Shown: positions 1-10,879 of the stretch, one piece after another
Layout of the letters: each line of letters starts with the position of its first letter
Numbering within the stretch: the first letter of the stretch is position 1
From: Ursus arctos
Lineage: Eukaryota; Chordata; Mammalia; Carnivora; Ursidae
DNA: 64,000 nucleotides
Reading direction: 5' to 3'
Assembly (NCBI RefSeq): GCF_023065955.2
Contig: NW_026623019.1
Span: forward strand, 20,167,850-20,231,849
Position numbers and translations under genes: made by a program
The notes under the pieces: model-generated
Databases searched by the model: none
Seen by the model: only the letters and a program-made list of their open reading frames with translations
Told to the model about the DNA's origin: nothing

Positions 1-90
1 GGAGCCTGATGCGGGGCTCGATCCCAGAACACTGGGATCACGCCCTGAGCCGAAGGCAGACGCTTAACGACTGCGCCACCCAGGTGCCCC
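1..90 (-). mobile_element. CAN-SINE, head portion, cut by window start
   Basis: Reverse complement of a carnivore tRNA-Lys SINE head. It ends with GCCACCCAGGTGCCCC, preceded by the GAGCCGAAGGCAGACGCTTAA box (A/B-box region). Only the tRNA-related part is present because the body and tail lie before the window. The GATCACGCCCTGAGCCGAAGG wording matches the young subtype seen at 32071 and 60017. Confidence 0.93.
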
Positions 91-1435
91 TTATTTGAAT
101 TTTTTGACCTATGTATTAGCATTATTTTTATAAAATTAAAACTTAATTATTTAAAACCCTTGGAAAGTTTGCATTTCATTGTAGAAAATAATTCCACCCA
201 ACATTATTGAAATTAAAATGTTCAGTGCCTAAAGAGAGAAAACATTCAGGAAAGAGCTACATTGAATAATTCAATCCCTAAATGTTCTGGATAACTGAAA
301 TTTTATTACATTGCTTTAATTTTGCTCTTAATAGACTTTTAACACTTCAAAGGAGTGTTTGAAATTTCTAATTCATTATAGAAGTTTTATAGAGTACTTA
401 AGATCTTCAAAGCGCTAGAGAAATACAAAATGGTGTCTTTCTATTCATACTAATGTACAAAGTTAGAAATAGTTAGAAATAGGATGTTTGAAAATTGGTG
501 AGTTGGTATAGCACCATCTACCAAAATACACATCTGAGTTCGACTTATTAGATCTCTTATTGATATCAGACATATGGTTCCTATACTATTTACGTTAAGC
601 ATGTATTTCATGTCGATAGAAATTTTTCTACATTTTAAGATTATTTTTTTCTAACTGTACCACACATGAGAAATAGGAAAAACAATGGAAATGATAATAT
701 CTAGGAAAGATAATAGAACCACTACAACTCAATACATAATATAGAATTGAGAAATAAATCTGATTTTTAAAAGCAAGTAAATTTTTAAAATGTAACAGAC
801 TTATTGATCTATTCGCAATACAATAGCACAGCTGAGGGCTTGGATATTTATTATAAAAACATTTTGCAGACAGGACATTTTAACTACAGATTTAGCAAAA
901 GTGTACAATGTAATTGAGTAGAAAATTAATAAATTAAGCAACAAATTAGCTCATGTAATGACAGAGCATATGCGTCTCCTAAGTTAATCCTCTGTGCTAA
1001 ATTCTTCTTTGTGGATACTTTCTAGTTCTTTTTCCCATTGTCCATGGTGCCTCAGTTTGAGCAATATTAGTCATAATTTGCCTAATACAATGTTTTTTCC
1101 GACTTTTCTCAAATGGCAGCAAACATTAATTACTTAGTAAATAAAATAATTTAGCAGCATTCTAAATGTTCCCAAAGTAAGTATATTAGTTTTGTTATAG
1201 ATTTTAGGCTTAAAATTTATTTTTGGAACTTGCATTGAATGGCATAAGAAAAAGAAATGTGACTATTGATAAATAAATATTTAGCCTCAAATTGCCAGTT
1301 TCCCAGAGCTACATGTTGCTTTGGCTATTGACAATCCAGATATATTCAGAGCAATATTTGTTTGAATTCAATTTATTGATTTCTTAGGCTGAGCTCTTTG
1401 CTGAGATGCCTGCACACAACTTAAATAATTTCATA
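91..1435. other. AT-rich sequence, no gene seen
   Basis: Both strands are rich in stops, with no long open frame, RNA gene or clear repeat. A short direct repeat (AGTTAGAAAT twice) sits near 463-481. I see nothing else to annotate. Confidence 0.6.
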
Positions 1436-1450
1436 GAATTGAAGGGCTTG

Positions 1451-1666
1451 AGGGGCGCCTGGGTGGTTCAATCAGTTAAGCATTCGACTCCTAGTTTCAG
1501 CTTGGGTCATGATCTCATGGGTCCTGAGACTGAGCTCCTCTTGGGCTCCATGCTCAGTGGGGAGTCTGCTTAAAGATTCTCTCCCTTTGCCCCTCTCCCA
1601 ACTTGTGTGAGTGAGAACACATGCACATTCTCTCTCAAATAAATTAATCTTTAAAAAAAAAAAAAA
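1451..1666 (+). mobile_element. CAN-SINE with target-site duplication
   Basis: Starts AGGGGCGCCTGGGTGG and ends in an AATAAATTAATCTTTAAAA-type tail. A 15-bp direct repeat flanks it (1436-1450 and 1667-1681, one mismatch; core AAGGGCTTG), showing L1-mediated insertion. The body carries many substitutions relative to the young copies, so it is an older insertion. Confidence 0.95.
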
Positions 1667-1920
1667 GAATTTAAGGGCTTGAAGGAAACTTGAAAGTCAT
1701 TAAGTCCACCTACTGTCAAAATAATGTCACATTGCCTCAGAATATTAATACATAAGAACAAGTCCCTGTCTTCATTCTAAACTCAACATATGCTTTTCAG
1801 TATTTGACTTGCTTAAACACTCCATAGGGCCAGTCACTATTGCCCATCCCACTACACTTTCAAACTATGAAAATGGCCTTCAAGGCCCTTAGTTACTTCT
1901 CTAATTTCATCTTTTCCTAC

Positions 1921-2006
1921 CTTTTTGGCTCTAGAAAAATCCGAATGCACCTTGCTCTAGAAAATGACCTTTTTGGCTCTAGAAAAAAAATGGATGCATC
2001 TTGCTC
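1921..2006. repeat. Two-unit tandem duplication, period 48 bp
   Basis: The segment beginning CTTTTTGGCTCTAGAAAAA at 1921 recurs at 1969, and both units end ATGCAYCTTGCTC. The first ends at 1957 and the second at 2006. The spacer TAGAAAATGAC echoes the unit start. The small open frame across it is a by-product of the duplication. Confidence 0.85.
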
Positions 2007-2079
2007 AAGCATGCCTTCAAAGTGTTCCCTCTTGCTTGAACTCAGCTGTTGCAGATTGGCTTCTCTGACTCTAAGATAA

Positions 2080-2560
2080 AGGTTGGTGTACATAAAATTT
2101 ACTGAAGAGTGCTCTCAGGATGAATACCGGTGGAAGGAAAAGGGGAAGGAGAGTAGGGATGGAAGAAAAGAGAAGGGAAAGGAAGGAATAAAATCAGGCA
2201 GCAGAAGCCAGGTTCCTATACAATCTCTACAAAGGCCTCAGCCAACCCATAGGGAGTTCTAAAACTAGGGTGGCCCTTCCAAGTTGTCCCCTACTGTGGA
2301 GAGGGGGACAGGTTTTTATACTCCCACAAAGTCAGTCACTAGGTGAATGCTGTACCAGGTAAAGGGACATGAAGTTGGGCATAGCATCTCTCTCTAAATG
2401 AGGGAAACTTCTTGAAAGGGATAATGGCTAAGGGTTCAACTGCGGTTCAATTCATATGATTCCTCACTGCCAATAGCAAAGTCTTACATCAACATCATGA
2501 AGGTGTGCATGGTGGTTCTCCCATTAGGGCTTAGCATAACTCCACACGGCATCTGTTCTC
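2080..2560. repeat. Diverged dispersed repeat, possible LTR, copy 1
   Basis: This stretch aligns by eye with 4440-4870 in the same orientation. Both contain AAAGGCCTCA, then a GGGAG(T/C)TCT block, then a (T)TTTTAT block followed by CAGTCA. Divergence is high. Between the copies lie retrovirus-like sequence and an MLT1 insertion, so the pair could be the LTRs of a degenerate ERV-L-class element. I cannot name the family. Confidence 0.4.
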
Positions 2561-3600
2561 ACCACAAATACCACCAATGTTACATTTTCTTCATCATATA
2601 GCCCAAACATCAGGCCTCTTGAACTGCCATCTGAAATGCTATAGGACATTTTCCTACTCTTGTCCCTACTCAAAGCTGGCAGCTTTTCAGGTCACTCGGT
2701 AGGTATATGGGAGATATTGTATAAACCTCAAAGTTGGACCATCTGCCTCTGTAACCCAAAAGGGCCTAGTGGGCATTGTGCTTCCTTCTTCATGGAAGGA
2801 GTTGTGACATGCAATGATTTGTCCTTACTTTGGAGAAGATGTCATGAAATATCTCAGACTCCTCAGATTCCTATATATTTAACTAATGTAGTAAGCCACT
2901 TAGACTTCACAGAATTTATTTCTCACCTTCTAGAGCATATGTATTTTAACAATGCCCCAACATACTGGTTGCTTCTTGATAATCTGGTTCAATTAGCATG
3001 TTATCACTATAGGCACAGTGTCCTGTCTTCTGACAGTCCAGATCTCTTCAGACTACATTCTGACAGTGGGTGAGAGAGCTAGTATAGCCCTGAGGCAGGG
3101 CCATAAATGTGTATTCCATTCTTCCAAGTGAATGTGAACTGTTTCTGATCCTTCTTCTTGATAAGATATAAAAAGAAGCATTCGTCTGATCAAAGGCCAC
3201 ATACCATGTTCCTGAGGCTATGCTAATCTGCTCTAGTAAAGGTATCCTATCTGGTTAATATTGGGTTTATGGTAGTCCATTGTTGAATTTATAGTCCAGT
3301 GTTTTTTTCCAGAGTTCATCTGGATTTTAATTGGGCCAGATTGAAAAATAAATGGGGAGATGAGGGGGCCTATTTCCCCTGTATCCTTTAGTCTGTATAT
3401 CTTTATGTCCTTGGGATAAAATATTGTGTGATTTCTTTCCTTTGGCTGGAATGAAAGCCTCTTTATATACTACAAAGCAAGCCATATGAATTTCATATTC
3501 AGTGTTTAATTACTAATTAAACACTTCCTGCTTTTCATATCTTTTTCCAAAATATCAATCATGCTTAGCAACAGTCACCCTATTAAACTTCCCTTATAGA
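2561..3600. other. Possible degenerate ERV-L/MaLR internal sequence
   Basis: The stretch lies between two copies of an LTR-like repeat and holds an unusually long open frame for the region (2660-3073, 137 codons). Phrases such as AGGCTATGCTAATCTGCTCT near 3217 resemble ERV-L/MaLR internal sequence as I remember it. No retroviral motif (RT YXDD, protease DTG, integrase zinc finger) can be recognised, so it is non-functional in any reading. The alternative is unique non-coding sequence. Confidence 0.3.
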
Positions 3601-3617
3601 TAAATAATTATCTCTCC

Positions 3618-3621
<4 letters not shown>

Positions 3622-3653
<32 letters not shown>

Positions 3654-3666
3654 ATACACACACACA
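3622..3666. repeat. (CA)n microsatellite
   Basis: A run of about 15 CA dinucleotides is followed by CCCATA and a second short CA run. It lies just before the MLT1-like LTR. Confidence 0.97.
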
Positions 3667-3683
3667 GATTTCTCAAATAATTG

Positions 3684-4238
3684 ATATATTGCCCCCAATA
3701 TGGAAGCTAGACACCAAAGATGCTGCCTCCCCCCAGTGAAATACATCTCCCAGTATTCACATCCTTGCATTGTCTTCTTCCCTTGACTCTGGATTGGCTC
3801 CATGACTTGCTTTTGACCAATACAGTACAGTAGAAGTCATGCTGCATAGCTTCCAAACTTCAGCTATAAGAAGCTTTTTACCTTCTGCCAGGGTCTTTGG
3901 AACACTTGCTCTTAGGCTGCATCTTCTCTGACCCTAGACTACATGTCATGAGAAACCCAAGCCACACACATAGACCATATATAGGTACACTTATCCACAG
4001 CCCAATCTGGGCTTCCAGCCAACAGACAGCATCAACTGTAAGCCAGGTGAGCAAGCCATCTTAGACATCTAGCCCAAATGAACTTTTAGGTGATTGCAGC
4101 TCTGGTCAACACCACAGAACAAGAGTATGGTGGCCTCTCTACCCAGGTAAGCCTAGGAAATCCACAAAATTCCATTTTAGCACATTTAATTTTGGAGTCA
4201 TTTATTATATAGCACTAGATAACTGAAACAATTGGTAT
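3684..4238 (+). mobile_element. MLT1-type MaLR LTR (ERVL-MaLR), diverged
   Basis: The order of landmarks follows the MLT1 LTR: GGATTGGCTCCATGACTTGC, CTGCATCTTCTCTGACCC, GTCATGAGAAACCCAAGCC, a GCCATCTTAGACATC segment, GGTGATTGCAGCTCTGGTCA, and the 3' end TAGCACTAGATAACTGAAAC. Family assignment is from memory of the consensus. Divergence is roughly that of an old eutherian repeat. Confidence 0.75.
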
Positions 4239-4439
4239 ACTCTTCCCATTCACCACTGGTAAAAATTTTAACTATTAAAAATCTATTTTGTGCTACGGAC
4301 CTTCAGTTGTGCATGGAATATATTCATATTCCACTCAGTGATGGAATCATCACTGCCAGCTAACTGATGGGTGGTACACCTCCTGCCTCCCATCTCAGCA
4401 TCTGTGCTCTCACAACATTGCTAGTACCAACCGATAAAC

Positions 4440-4870
4440 TTTGGGTTCCCCGGGAAGCAGATTTTTGAGACATAAATTGAGTACAGAGGCTTTCTTAGGG
4501 ATTTCTCTTAGGATCAAAAGCTGTGGGATGGGAGAGAAGGGAAGGAAAGGAAACAGAAATGAGTTGATTAAAAAGTTGGGTTGTGACATAGTCTCATCAA
4601 AGGCCTCAACTGACTCCATGGGGAGCTCTGCAGCGAGGCAGGCTCTTCAGAGTTGCCACCTATAGTGGGAGCAGACTAGGCCTTTATGTTCTTGCAGAGG
4701 CCAGTCAATGGAGGCAGTTTGCCCTTGGGAATAGGCCATGACCTTAGGCAATTACAGACTTCGAAGGGGAAAGTCCAGAAAGGCCTGACACCTGAAGGCT
4801 ATCAGTCAGCAGTGGGAGAGTAAGTCCCAAAAGGAACATCTGGGCAGTTTCTCATAGCATCCTCCGACAT
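4440..4870. repeat. Diverged dispersed repeat, possible LTR, copy 2
   Basis: Homologous to 2080-2560 in the same orientation: AAAGGCCTCAACTGACTCCA, GGGAGCTCTGCAGCG and GCCTTTATGTTCTTGC have counterparts there. See the first copy for interpretation. Confidence 0.4.
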
Positions 4871-5105
4871 CAACCATTCCTCTCTGCCTGTCAACTCTTA
4901 ACCAATGCAGATGTTACCTCAGATGTATGTTCCATTAGCACACATTTCTTCACTCCCTTTATAACCCAAGTAGATATTCCCCCACATATTCTCAAAGCAT
5001 ATACTTCTTATTTTACTATGGTACTTAACAAACTCTATTACAGTCACTAATTTTCTTGTATTTCTCTTCTTTCACTAGACTCTAAGCCTTAAGAGAGAAG
5101 AAAAT
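4870..5105 (+). mobile_element. L2 LINE 3' fragment
   Basis: A pyrimidine-rich stretch ending CACTAGACTCTAAGCCTTAA resembles the L2 3' untranslated block that consensus gives as ACTAGAATGTAAGCTCCATG. Strongly diverged. Confidence 0.5.
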
Positions 5106-5112
5106 GTGTGTG

Positions 5113-5152
<40 letters not shown>

Positions 5153-5158
5153 TATATT
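5104..5158. repeat. (TG)n(TA)n compound microsatellite
   Basis: ATGTGTGTGTGTGTACAT is followed by a long TA run with a CACA interruption. This is a simple alternating purine-pyrimidine repeat. Confidence 0.97.
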
Positions 5159-5159
5159 A

Positions 5160-5870
5160 ATACAAAGTGATAATTATACTGCAGGGCACATAGGAATCCT
5201 TAAAAATATGAATAAAATAATCAAGCATTTATAAGTGCATAGTAATATGGCTAAACCACTATCAAACCACAGATGGTCTTCTCCTTGCCTCTCTCTCTCG
5301 TGTTGTTATTGCTTTGATCTACTAGGGGTTAGCTGAGAGGGATGCAGATTTATAGATTCAGAGTGCTTGCTTCAATGATAATCACAGAAGTATGCTCACA
5401 GCTCTTCTCTGTGTTTGAGCTCCCTATGGCAAATACTAAATATTTCCTGAGTCAGGCACTTTATAAAAGTGGAATGTAAAGTATGAAACACAGCTCTCAA
5501 AAAAAAATTCAGTCTGAAAAACTAATGTCCAATCAATGGAGCAAGCAGGATAACCTCTGAGGAATAAAAATGATTATACAACTATTATTATGTTTATTTA
5601 CATAACTTAGAGATGACATGAACTTTTGTGATTTAATATGTAGGCAAACTTTGTAATTAAAAACTATTTTCATAAATACATATATAAGTATTTTATACTT
5701 ATATACTCAGACAATTTATACTTTTTCAGATAATTTATGCTTATATACTCAATTTAAAACATGCTCACACAACTACCCATGCATGCTAGATAAACAGATA
5801 TCAATATGTAAACAGATATGTAGACAGATATTGTTTTACATTAAAATATTGAATTCTTTAGATGGGATTT
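5160..5870. other. Unassigned AT-rich sequence
   Basis: No gene, RNA or confident repeat recognised. Short TATATACTCA motifs recur near 5700-5750. Confidence 0.5.
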
Positions 5871-6089
5871 TTTTAAAGATTTATTTATTTATTTTAGAGA
5901 ACGAGATTGAGAGCACGTGAGTGCATAAGCGGGGAAGGACAGAGGGAGAGGGAGAAAGAGAATCTCAAGCAGACTCTGGGGTAAGCGTAGAGCCTGATGT
6001 GGGGCTTGATCCCACAGCCCATGAGATCATGACCTGAGCCAAAATCAACAGCCAGAGGCTTAATCGACTGAACCACCCAGGCACCCCCC
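5871..6089 (-). mobile_element. CAN-SINE, minus strand
   Basis: The T-rich tail TTTTAAAGATTTATTTATTT leads, and the head GAACCACCCAGGCACCCC closes the element. The flanking repeat TTTAGATGGGATTT (from 5857) against TTTAGGTGGCATTT (from 6090) is a target-site duplication with two differences. It is an older copy. Confidence 0.93.
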
Positions 6090-6214
6090 TTTAGGTGGCA
6101 TTTTTAAATGAAAAAGCGTATATGATATGCCTAGGAGTCTGGGCTCTAATCTCAAGGCAATAGGGATCTACTGAAAAATATTAAGCTAGAGAATGGCTTT
6201 ATCAGATTTTCTTT

Positions 6215-7060
6215 TTAAAAAGATTAGGACTTTTGATGAAGTCCATTTTATCTCTTTTCTTTGTTGTTGCTGCTTTTGATTTTAGTGTCATATCTAAGAA
6301 TTCATTTGTCAATGAATGGTTTCTTCAAAGAATTCTATAATTTTATCTCTTACATTTAGATGTTTGATCCATTTTGAGTTAATTTTTGTATATGGTATGA
6401 AGTGTCTAATTTCATTCTTTTACATGTGACTATCCAGTTATCCCAACACCATTGTTGAAAAGATTATTTTCCCTATTTAATGGTCTTGACACCTTTGCCA
6501 ATAATCAGTTGATTACAGACACATGGGGTTTTCTTTAGACTTAATTCTATTTCACTGATCTATGTGTGTATCCTAACCCAGTACCACAATGCATTGATTA
6601 CTGTTTCATTACATTAAGTTCTGAAATCATGAAGTATGAGTCCACCAATTTTCTTCTTCTCCTCCTCCCCCTCCTCCCCCTCCTCCTCCTCCCCCTCCCC
6701 CTCCCCCTCCCCCTCCTCCTCATCCTCCTCCTCCTCCTTCTTCTTCTTCTTTTTTTCCCAAGACTGGGCTATTTCAGATCCCTTGGAATGTTCAATGAAT
6801 TTTAGAATCAGCTTGTCAATTTCAATAAGCAGTCAGCTGGGATTCTGATAGAGATTGTATAAAATCTATAAATCAGTTTGGAGAGGATTACCAACTTAAC
6901 AATATTAAGAAGTCCAATCCATGAATACGTGATGCTTTTTCATTTAATTTTCAAACACAGTTTTCAGAATATACATTTTATACTCCTTTTGCTAAATTTA
7001 CCACTACATATTTTATTTCTCTTAATGTTTTTGTAAATGGAACTATAAAGGACATTATCA
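6215..7060 (-). mobile_element. Old L1M fragment (ORF2 C-terminal region)
   Basis: Reads as the reverse complement of old LINE-1 ORF2: TTTTGATGAAGTCCATTTTA, CATTTTGAGTTAATTTTTGT, TATCCAGTTATCCCAACACC, AATGGTCTTGACACCTTTGC, and further on CAATATTAAGAAGTCCAATC and TGTAAATGGAACTATAAAG. A pyrimidine microsatellite (6650-6759) has expanded inside it and a SINE interrupts its far end. No open frame survives. Confidence 0.85.
6650..6759. repeat. Polypyrimidine (CTCC/CCT)n tract
   Basis: About 110 bases of almost pure C/T on the plus strand: TTCTTCTTCTCC, then repeated CCTCCCC, then CTCCTCCTCCTT and TTCTTCTTC. It lies inside an old L1. Two overlapping open frames here (Leu-rich and Ser/Pro-rich) are repeat artefacts. 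Confidence 0.97.
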
Positions 7061-7238
7061 GGGCACCTGGTGGCTCAGTTGGTTAAGCGTCTCCATGATC
7101 TCCAGCTCTTGGGATAGAACTCTGCACTGGGCTCCCTGCTCAGCAGGTAGTATGCTTCTCCCTCTCCCTCTGCCTCTCTCCCCTCCCCCGCTCATGCTTT
7201 CTCTCTTAAATAAATAAATAAATAAACTCTTTAAAAAT
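7061..7238 (+). mobile_element. CAN-SINE with internal deletion
   Basis: The head GGGCACCTGGTGGCTCAGTT is followed by GGTTAAGCGTCT and then directly by CCATGATCTCC. About 15 bases of the usual GCCTTCGGCTCAGGT stretch are missing. The tail is TAAATAAATAAATAAA then CTTTAAAAA. No convincing flanking duplication was found. Confidence 0.92.
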
Positions 7239-7239
7239 A

Positions 7240-7640
7240 TATTTGACTAAAAAAAAATTAGAACTTTCAACTCCATCTAAAGAGCCTGAAGTTATCACTC
7301 CCATCCCACAACAACAAAAAAGACTGAACAAACTGAAAATGACTTTTCTCAGATACATCAGAGAATTGATGTCACAGGGCAAACCACTACCCCAAAATTT
7401 GGACAGACAGGAGAATAAAGAGAGCCACAGCCAAGATCCACAAACCAGGAGCAGAAGCCCCTGCAGATAGTAACTGATAGGATCACTTAAATGGTGATTT
7501 TTGATAAATTGCTGAAGGCCGAGTACAGACAAGGTTGAAAGTTAGAACTTCCAGGAGTATCTCCTTGAATTTTTAATCCCAAACTAGTCCATACTCAACC
7601 TGCCGCAATTCATCACAATTACCATTTAAGTGTACCCATC
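7240..7640 (+). mobile_element. Possible L1 5'UTR-like sequence
   Basis: A-rich sequence containing CAACAACAAAAAAGACTGAAC and clusters of CAG/CCA typical of old L1 5' regions. It precedes an L1MA-like 3' end. The assignment is weak; it may be unrelated unique sequence. Confidence 0.3.
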
Positions 7641-7845
7641 AGTTACTGCCTCTGGGGGGAGGGGAAAATGAGGAGTTGCTAATCAGTGGGTATAAAGTTG
7701 CAGTTATGCAAGATGAATAGATTCTAGAGATTTGCTGTACAATATGTGCCTATAGTTAACGGTACAGTTTGCACAATTAAAAATCCATCAAGAGAATAGA
7801 TCTCATGTTAAGTGTTGTTACCACAATTTAAAAAAAAAAAAAACA
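7640..7845 (+). mobile_element. L1MA-type LINE 3' end
   Basis: Contains the characteristic L1M 3' block GGGTATAAAGTTGCAGTTAT, AAGATGAATAGATTCTAGAG, TGCCTATAGTTAACGGTACA and GATCTCATGTTAAGTGTTGT, followed by an A-run. This is a truncated old L1. Confidence 0.8.
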
Positions 7846-7852
7846 GTTGGTA

Positions 7853-7942
7853 AGAGTTATATGCGAACAATGAATCATGGAACACTACATCAAAAACTAA
7901 TGATGTACTGTATGGTGACTAACATAATAAAAAAATAAAGCA
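7853..7942 (+). mobile_element. Carnivore L1 extreme 3' end (~90 bp)
   Basis: Matches the last part of the L1s at 28130 and 31090: GAATCATGGAAC, ACATCAAAAACTA, then GTACTGTATGGTGACTAACA and an A-rich tail. It is a very short 5'-truncated insertion next to the older L1MA end. Confidence 0.85.
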
Positions 7943-8040
7943 AAAAGAAAGTTAACTTTTGAAATATATTTAGAGTTACATCTTTTTGGTCAATTTCTTT
8001 TTCAGATCTCTTGTTCTGATTTCCATTAAAACTGTCATTT

Positions 8041-8250
8041 GGGGCACCTGGGTGGCTCAGTCTGGTTGAGCATTTGATTTTTGATTTTGGCTCAAGTTAT
8101 GATCCCAAGGTCCTGAAACTGAGGCCCACATGGGGCTCCTCACTCAGTGGGGAGTCTTCTTAAGATTCTTTCTCTCCTTCTGCTCCTCCCCACCCCACAC
8201 ACTCACGCATGTGTGTTCTCTCTCAAATAAAGAAATCTTTTTTAAAAATC
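8041..8250 (+). mobile_element. CAN-SINE with target-site duplication
   Basis: The head is GGGGCACCTGGGTGGCTCAG and the tail is CTCTCAAATAAAGAAATCTT. AACTGTCAT flanks it (8030-8038 and 8257-8265). Older subtype. Confidence 0.93.
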
Positions 8251-8359
8251 CCCAATAACTGTCATCTTATTAGTGTTCTTTATGTATTAATTCCTGTTAT
8301 GCATATTGCAAATATGTTTCCTACTTGATCAAATGCTTTTAAAATTAAAAAAAAAATTC

Positions 8360-10360
8360 TGGGGACTCAGTCTTTGCAGAGACTTCCATGCTTTTGTGGG
8401 TTCTATCTCCAGGAACCCCCAGCAGGTGTTCAACATGATCTGGGCAAAACCCCTCCTACTCTAGGCAAGGATAGTGGGGGCAAAAGTTACCATTTTGAAA
8501 TATATTCAGAGGTTTTACATAACAAAAGTCTGTCCTCCAGGGAAAACCACCATATTACAACCTTATCTGACCTGGAAGAAGCACATTATCCAACTACAGC
8601 TCACGATCCTTCCTATCTAAAGACAGAGAGAAAAAAAAAGACTAAGAAATGCTTCTGAAAGTCACAGCCCAGGGACTGAGGCCCACTAAAAACTGAGAAA
8701 TAATAATGACAGTAGGTTATAATCAAGAGACCTGCAAAACACAGGCCCCACTTAAGTTCTTGGAGGAATAGAAACATAACAGGAGGAAACAAACAAGGAA
8801 ACTAGAGGGAACTGAATCCTCTGTCACATTTGTCTGCAGAAATACTTAACAGAGCTAGCTCCTGGCCCGATTAATAAAGTTTCACACTAAAGGCCTATTT
8901 GCCTTGGTTCCTATTAAGTGATACATCATGTCCAGCTTTCAACAAAAAATTACAAGCTGTGTTAAAAGGCAAGAAAAACAGTCTAGGGAAACAAAGCATC
9001 AGAACCAGTCTCAGATATAACACAGATTTTGGAATGATCAGACAAGGAATTTTTAAAAACTGTGATAAATATGTAAAGGACTCTAATGGAAAGAGTAGAC
9101 AACATGAAAGAACAGAGGACTAATATAAGTAGAAAATGTGAAACTCTAAGAAAGAATCAAAAGAAAATCCAAGAAATTAAAAACACTATAATAGAAAGGA
9201 AGGATGTTTGTTTCAAAATACTGGACACATCCAAGGAAAGAATCAGTGATATTAAGATATAACAATAACTTTCCAATATGAAATACAAAATGAAAAAAAA
9301 GAATTTTTAAACAAAGGAATGGAATATCCAAGAACTGTGGGACAATTACAAAAGGTACAACATATGTTTAAGGAGAATAGGACAAGGAGAAGAGAGAAAG
9401 GAGCAAATGAAATATATGAAGTAATGATGGCTGAAAATTTTCTAACATGAATGACATACACCAAACCACAGATACAGGAAGCTCAGAAGACACCAAGCAG
9501 GATAAATAACGAAGATCTACACCTAGAGATATCATATTCAAACTGCAGAACACCAAAGGCAAAGAGTATATGTTGAAAGAAGCAAGAGGAGTGGGAAAAC
9601 ACTTGGGAAAACTTTTACCTATGAAGAAATAAAGAAAAAAAAATTACACTGAACTTCCTATCAGAAACCATGAAAGTGAGAAGAGAACAGAGTAAGATAT
9701 TCACAATCTTGAAAGAAATCCCCATCCAACATTGGAAATCTATATCCAGTAACATTATCCTTCAAAATTGAAGGAGAAATACTTGCCCAGACAAAGGCTG
9801 AGGGAATCTGTTACCAGTAGACCTGTCCACAAGAAAGTGTTACAATTCTCAGGAAAAAGGAAAATGATACAGATCTGAAACTTGGATCCACATAAAGGAA
9901 GGAAAAGTGTAAGGGAAGGAATAAATGAAGGTAAAGCAAAATCTAATTGTTAATATAACAGACAACTGTTCAAAGCAAAATCAGCAACAATATATTAGGA
10001 GGTTAGAGCATTGGGATAAGTGAAATTAATGCTATTAAGGATCAGGAGAGGGGAATGAGAAGACTCCATTACAAGATGACTGCACTACCCATGATGTGCA
10101 GCAGTGTTATTTGCAAGTGCACTTAGTGATAAATGTATATTGAAAATTCTAGTACAGCCACCAAAAAAAAAAAAAAAAATTAAAATGAAGTAGAATTCAC
10201 ATGCTAAGAGAAAAGATAAAATAGGATCATATAAAATGTTCAACTGAAATCAGAGAAGGCAGAAAAAGAGGAAACAAAAAAAGAAAAGAACAAGTGCAAT
10301 GAACAGCAAACAGTATCAAACATGGTTGATAGTAATGCAATTATATCAATAATCACTTTT
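8360..10360 (+). mobile_element. Old L1M, 5'UTR to ORF1 region
   Basis: Recognisable L1M landmarks include GTCCAGCTTTCAACAAAAAA, a long A-rich ORF1-like block, ATGATGGCTGAAAATTTTCT, CAGGAAGCTCAGAAGACACC, AAGCAGGATAAATAACGAAG, ATTATCCTTCAAAATTGAAG, CCAGTAGACCTGTCCACAAG and TAGTACAGCCACCAAAAAAA. No ORF1 frame remains open. It continues after the inserted minus-strand L1 end at 10361-10877. Confidence 0.8.
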
Positions 10361-10877
10361 CTTGTTAATAGTATTTTTTATTATATTATGTTAGTCACCA
10401 TACAGTACATCCCTGGTTTCCAATGTAAAGTTCGATGATTCATTAGTTGCGTATAACACCCAGTGCACCATGCAATATGTGCCCTCCTTACTACCCATCA
10501 CCAGCCTATCCCATTCCCCCACCCCCCTCCCCTCTGAAGCCCTCAGTTTGTTTCCCAGAGTCCATAGGCTCTCATGCTTCATTCCCCCTTCTGATTACCC
10601 CCCTTTCTTTATCCCTTTCTTCTCCTACCGATCTTCCTACTTCTCATGTTCCATAAATGAGTGAAACCATATGATAATTGTCTTTCTCTGCTTGACTTAT
10701 TTCACTTAGCATTATCTCCTCCAGTGCCGTCCATGTTGCAGCAAATGTTGAGAAATCGTTCTTTTTGATAGCTGAGTAATATTCCATTGTATATATGGAC
10801 CACATCTTCTTAATCCAGTCATCTGTTGAAGGGCATCTCGGCTCCTTCCATGATTTAGCTATTGTGGACAATGCTAT
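10361..10877 (-). mobile_element. 5'-truncated young L1 3' end, minus strand
   Basis: Reverse complement of the ORF2 C-terminus plus 3'UTR found at 27691-28234 and 30700-31195. Minus-strand translation gives [18 protein letters not shown] and ends SLIYGT with a stop near 10644. Imperfect flanks AATCACTTT (10351) and AACCACTTT (10878) suggest the target-site duplication. It splits the older plus-strand L1M, so it is the younger of the two. Confidence 0.9.
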
Positions 10878-10879
10878 AA

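Noticed and set aside
6566..6848. Leu-rich and Ser/Pro-rich small proteins
   Set aside because: Both are translations of the CTCC polypyrimidine tract in two frames.
7206..7532. 108-codon minus-strand frame
   Set aside because: It crosses the SINE tail at 7240 and shows no recognisable domain.
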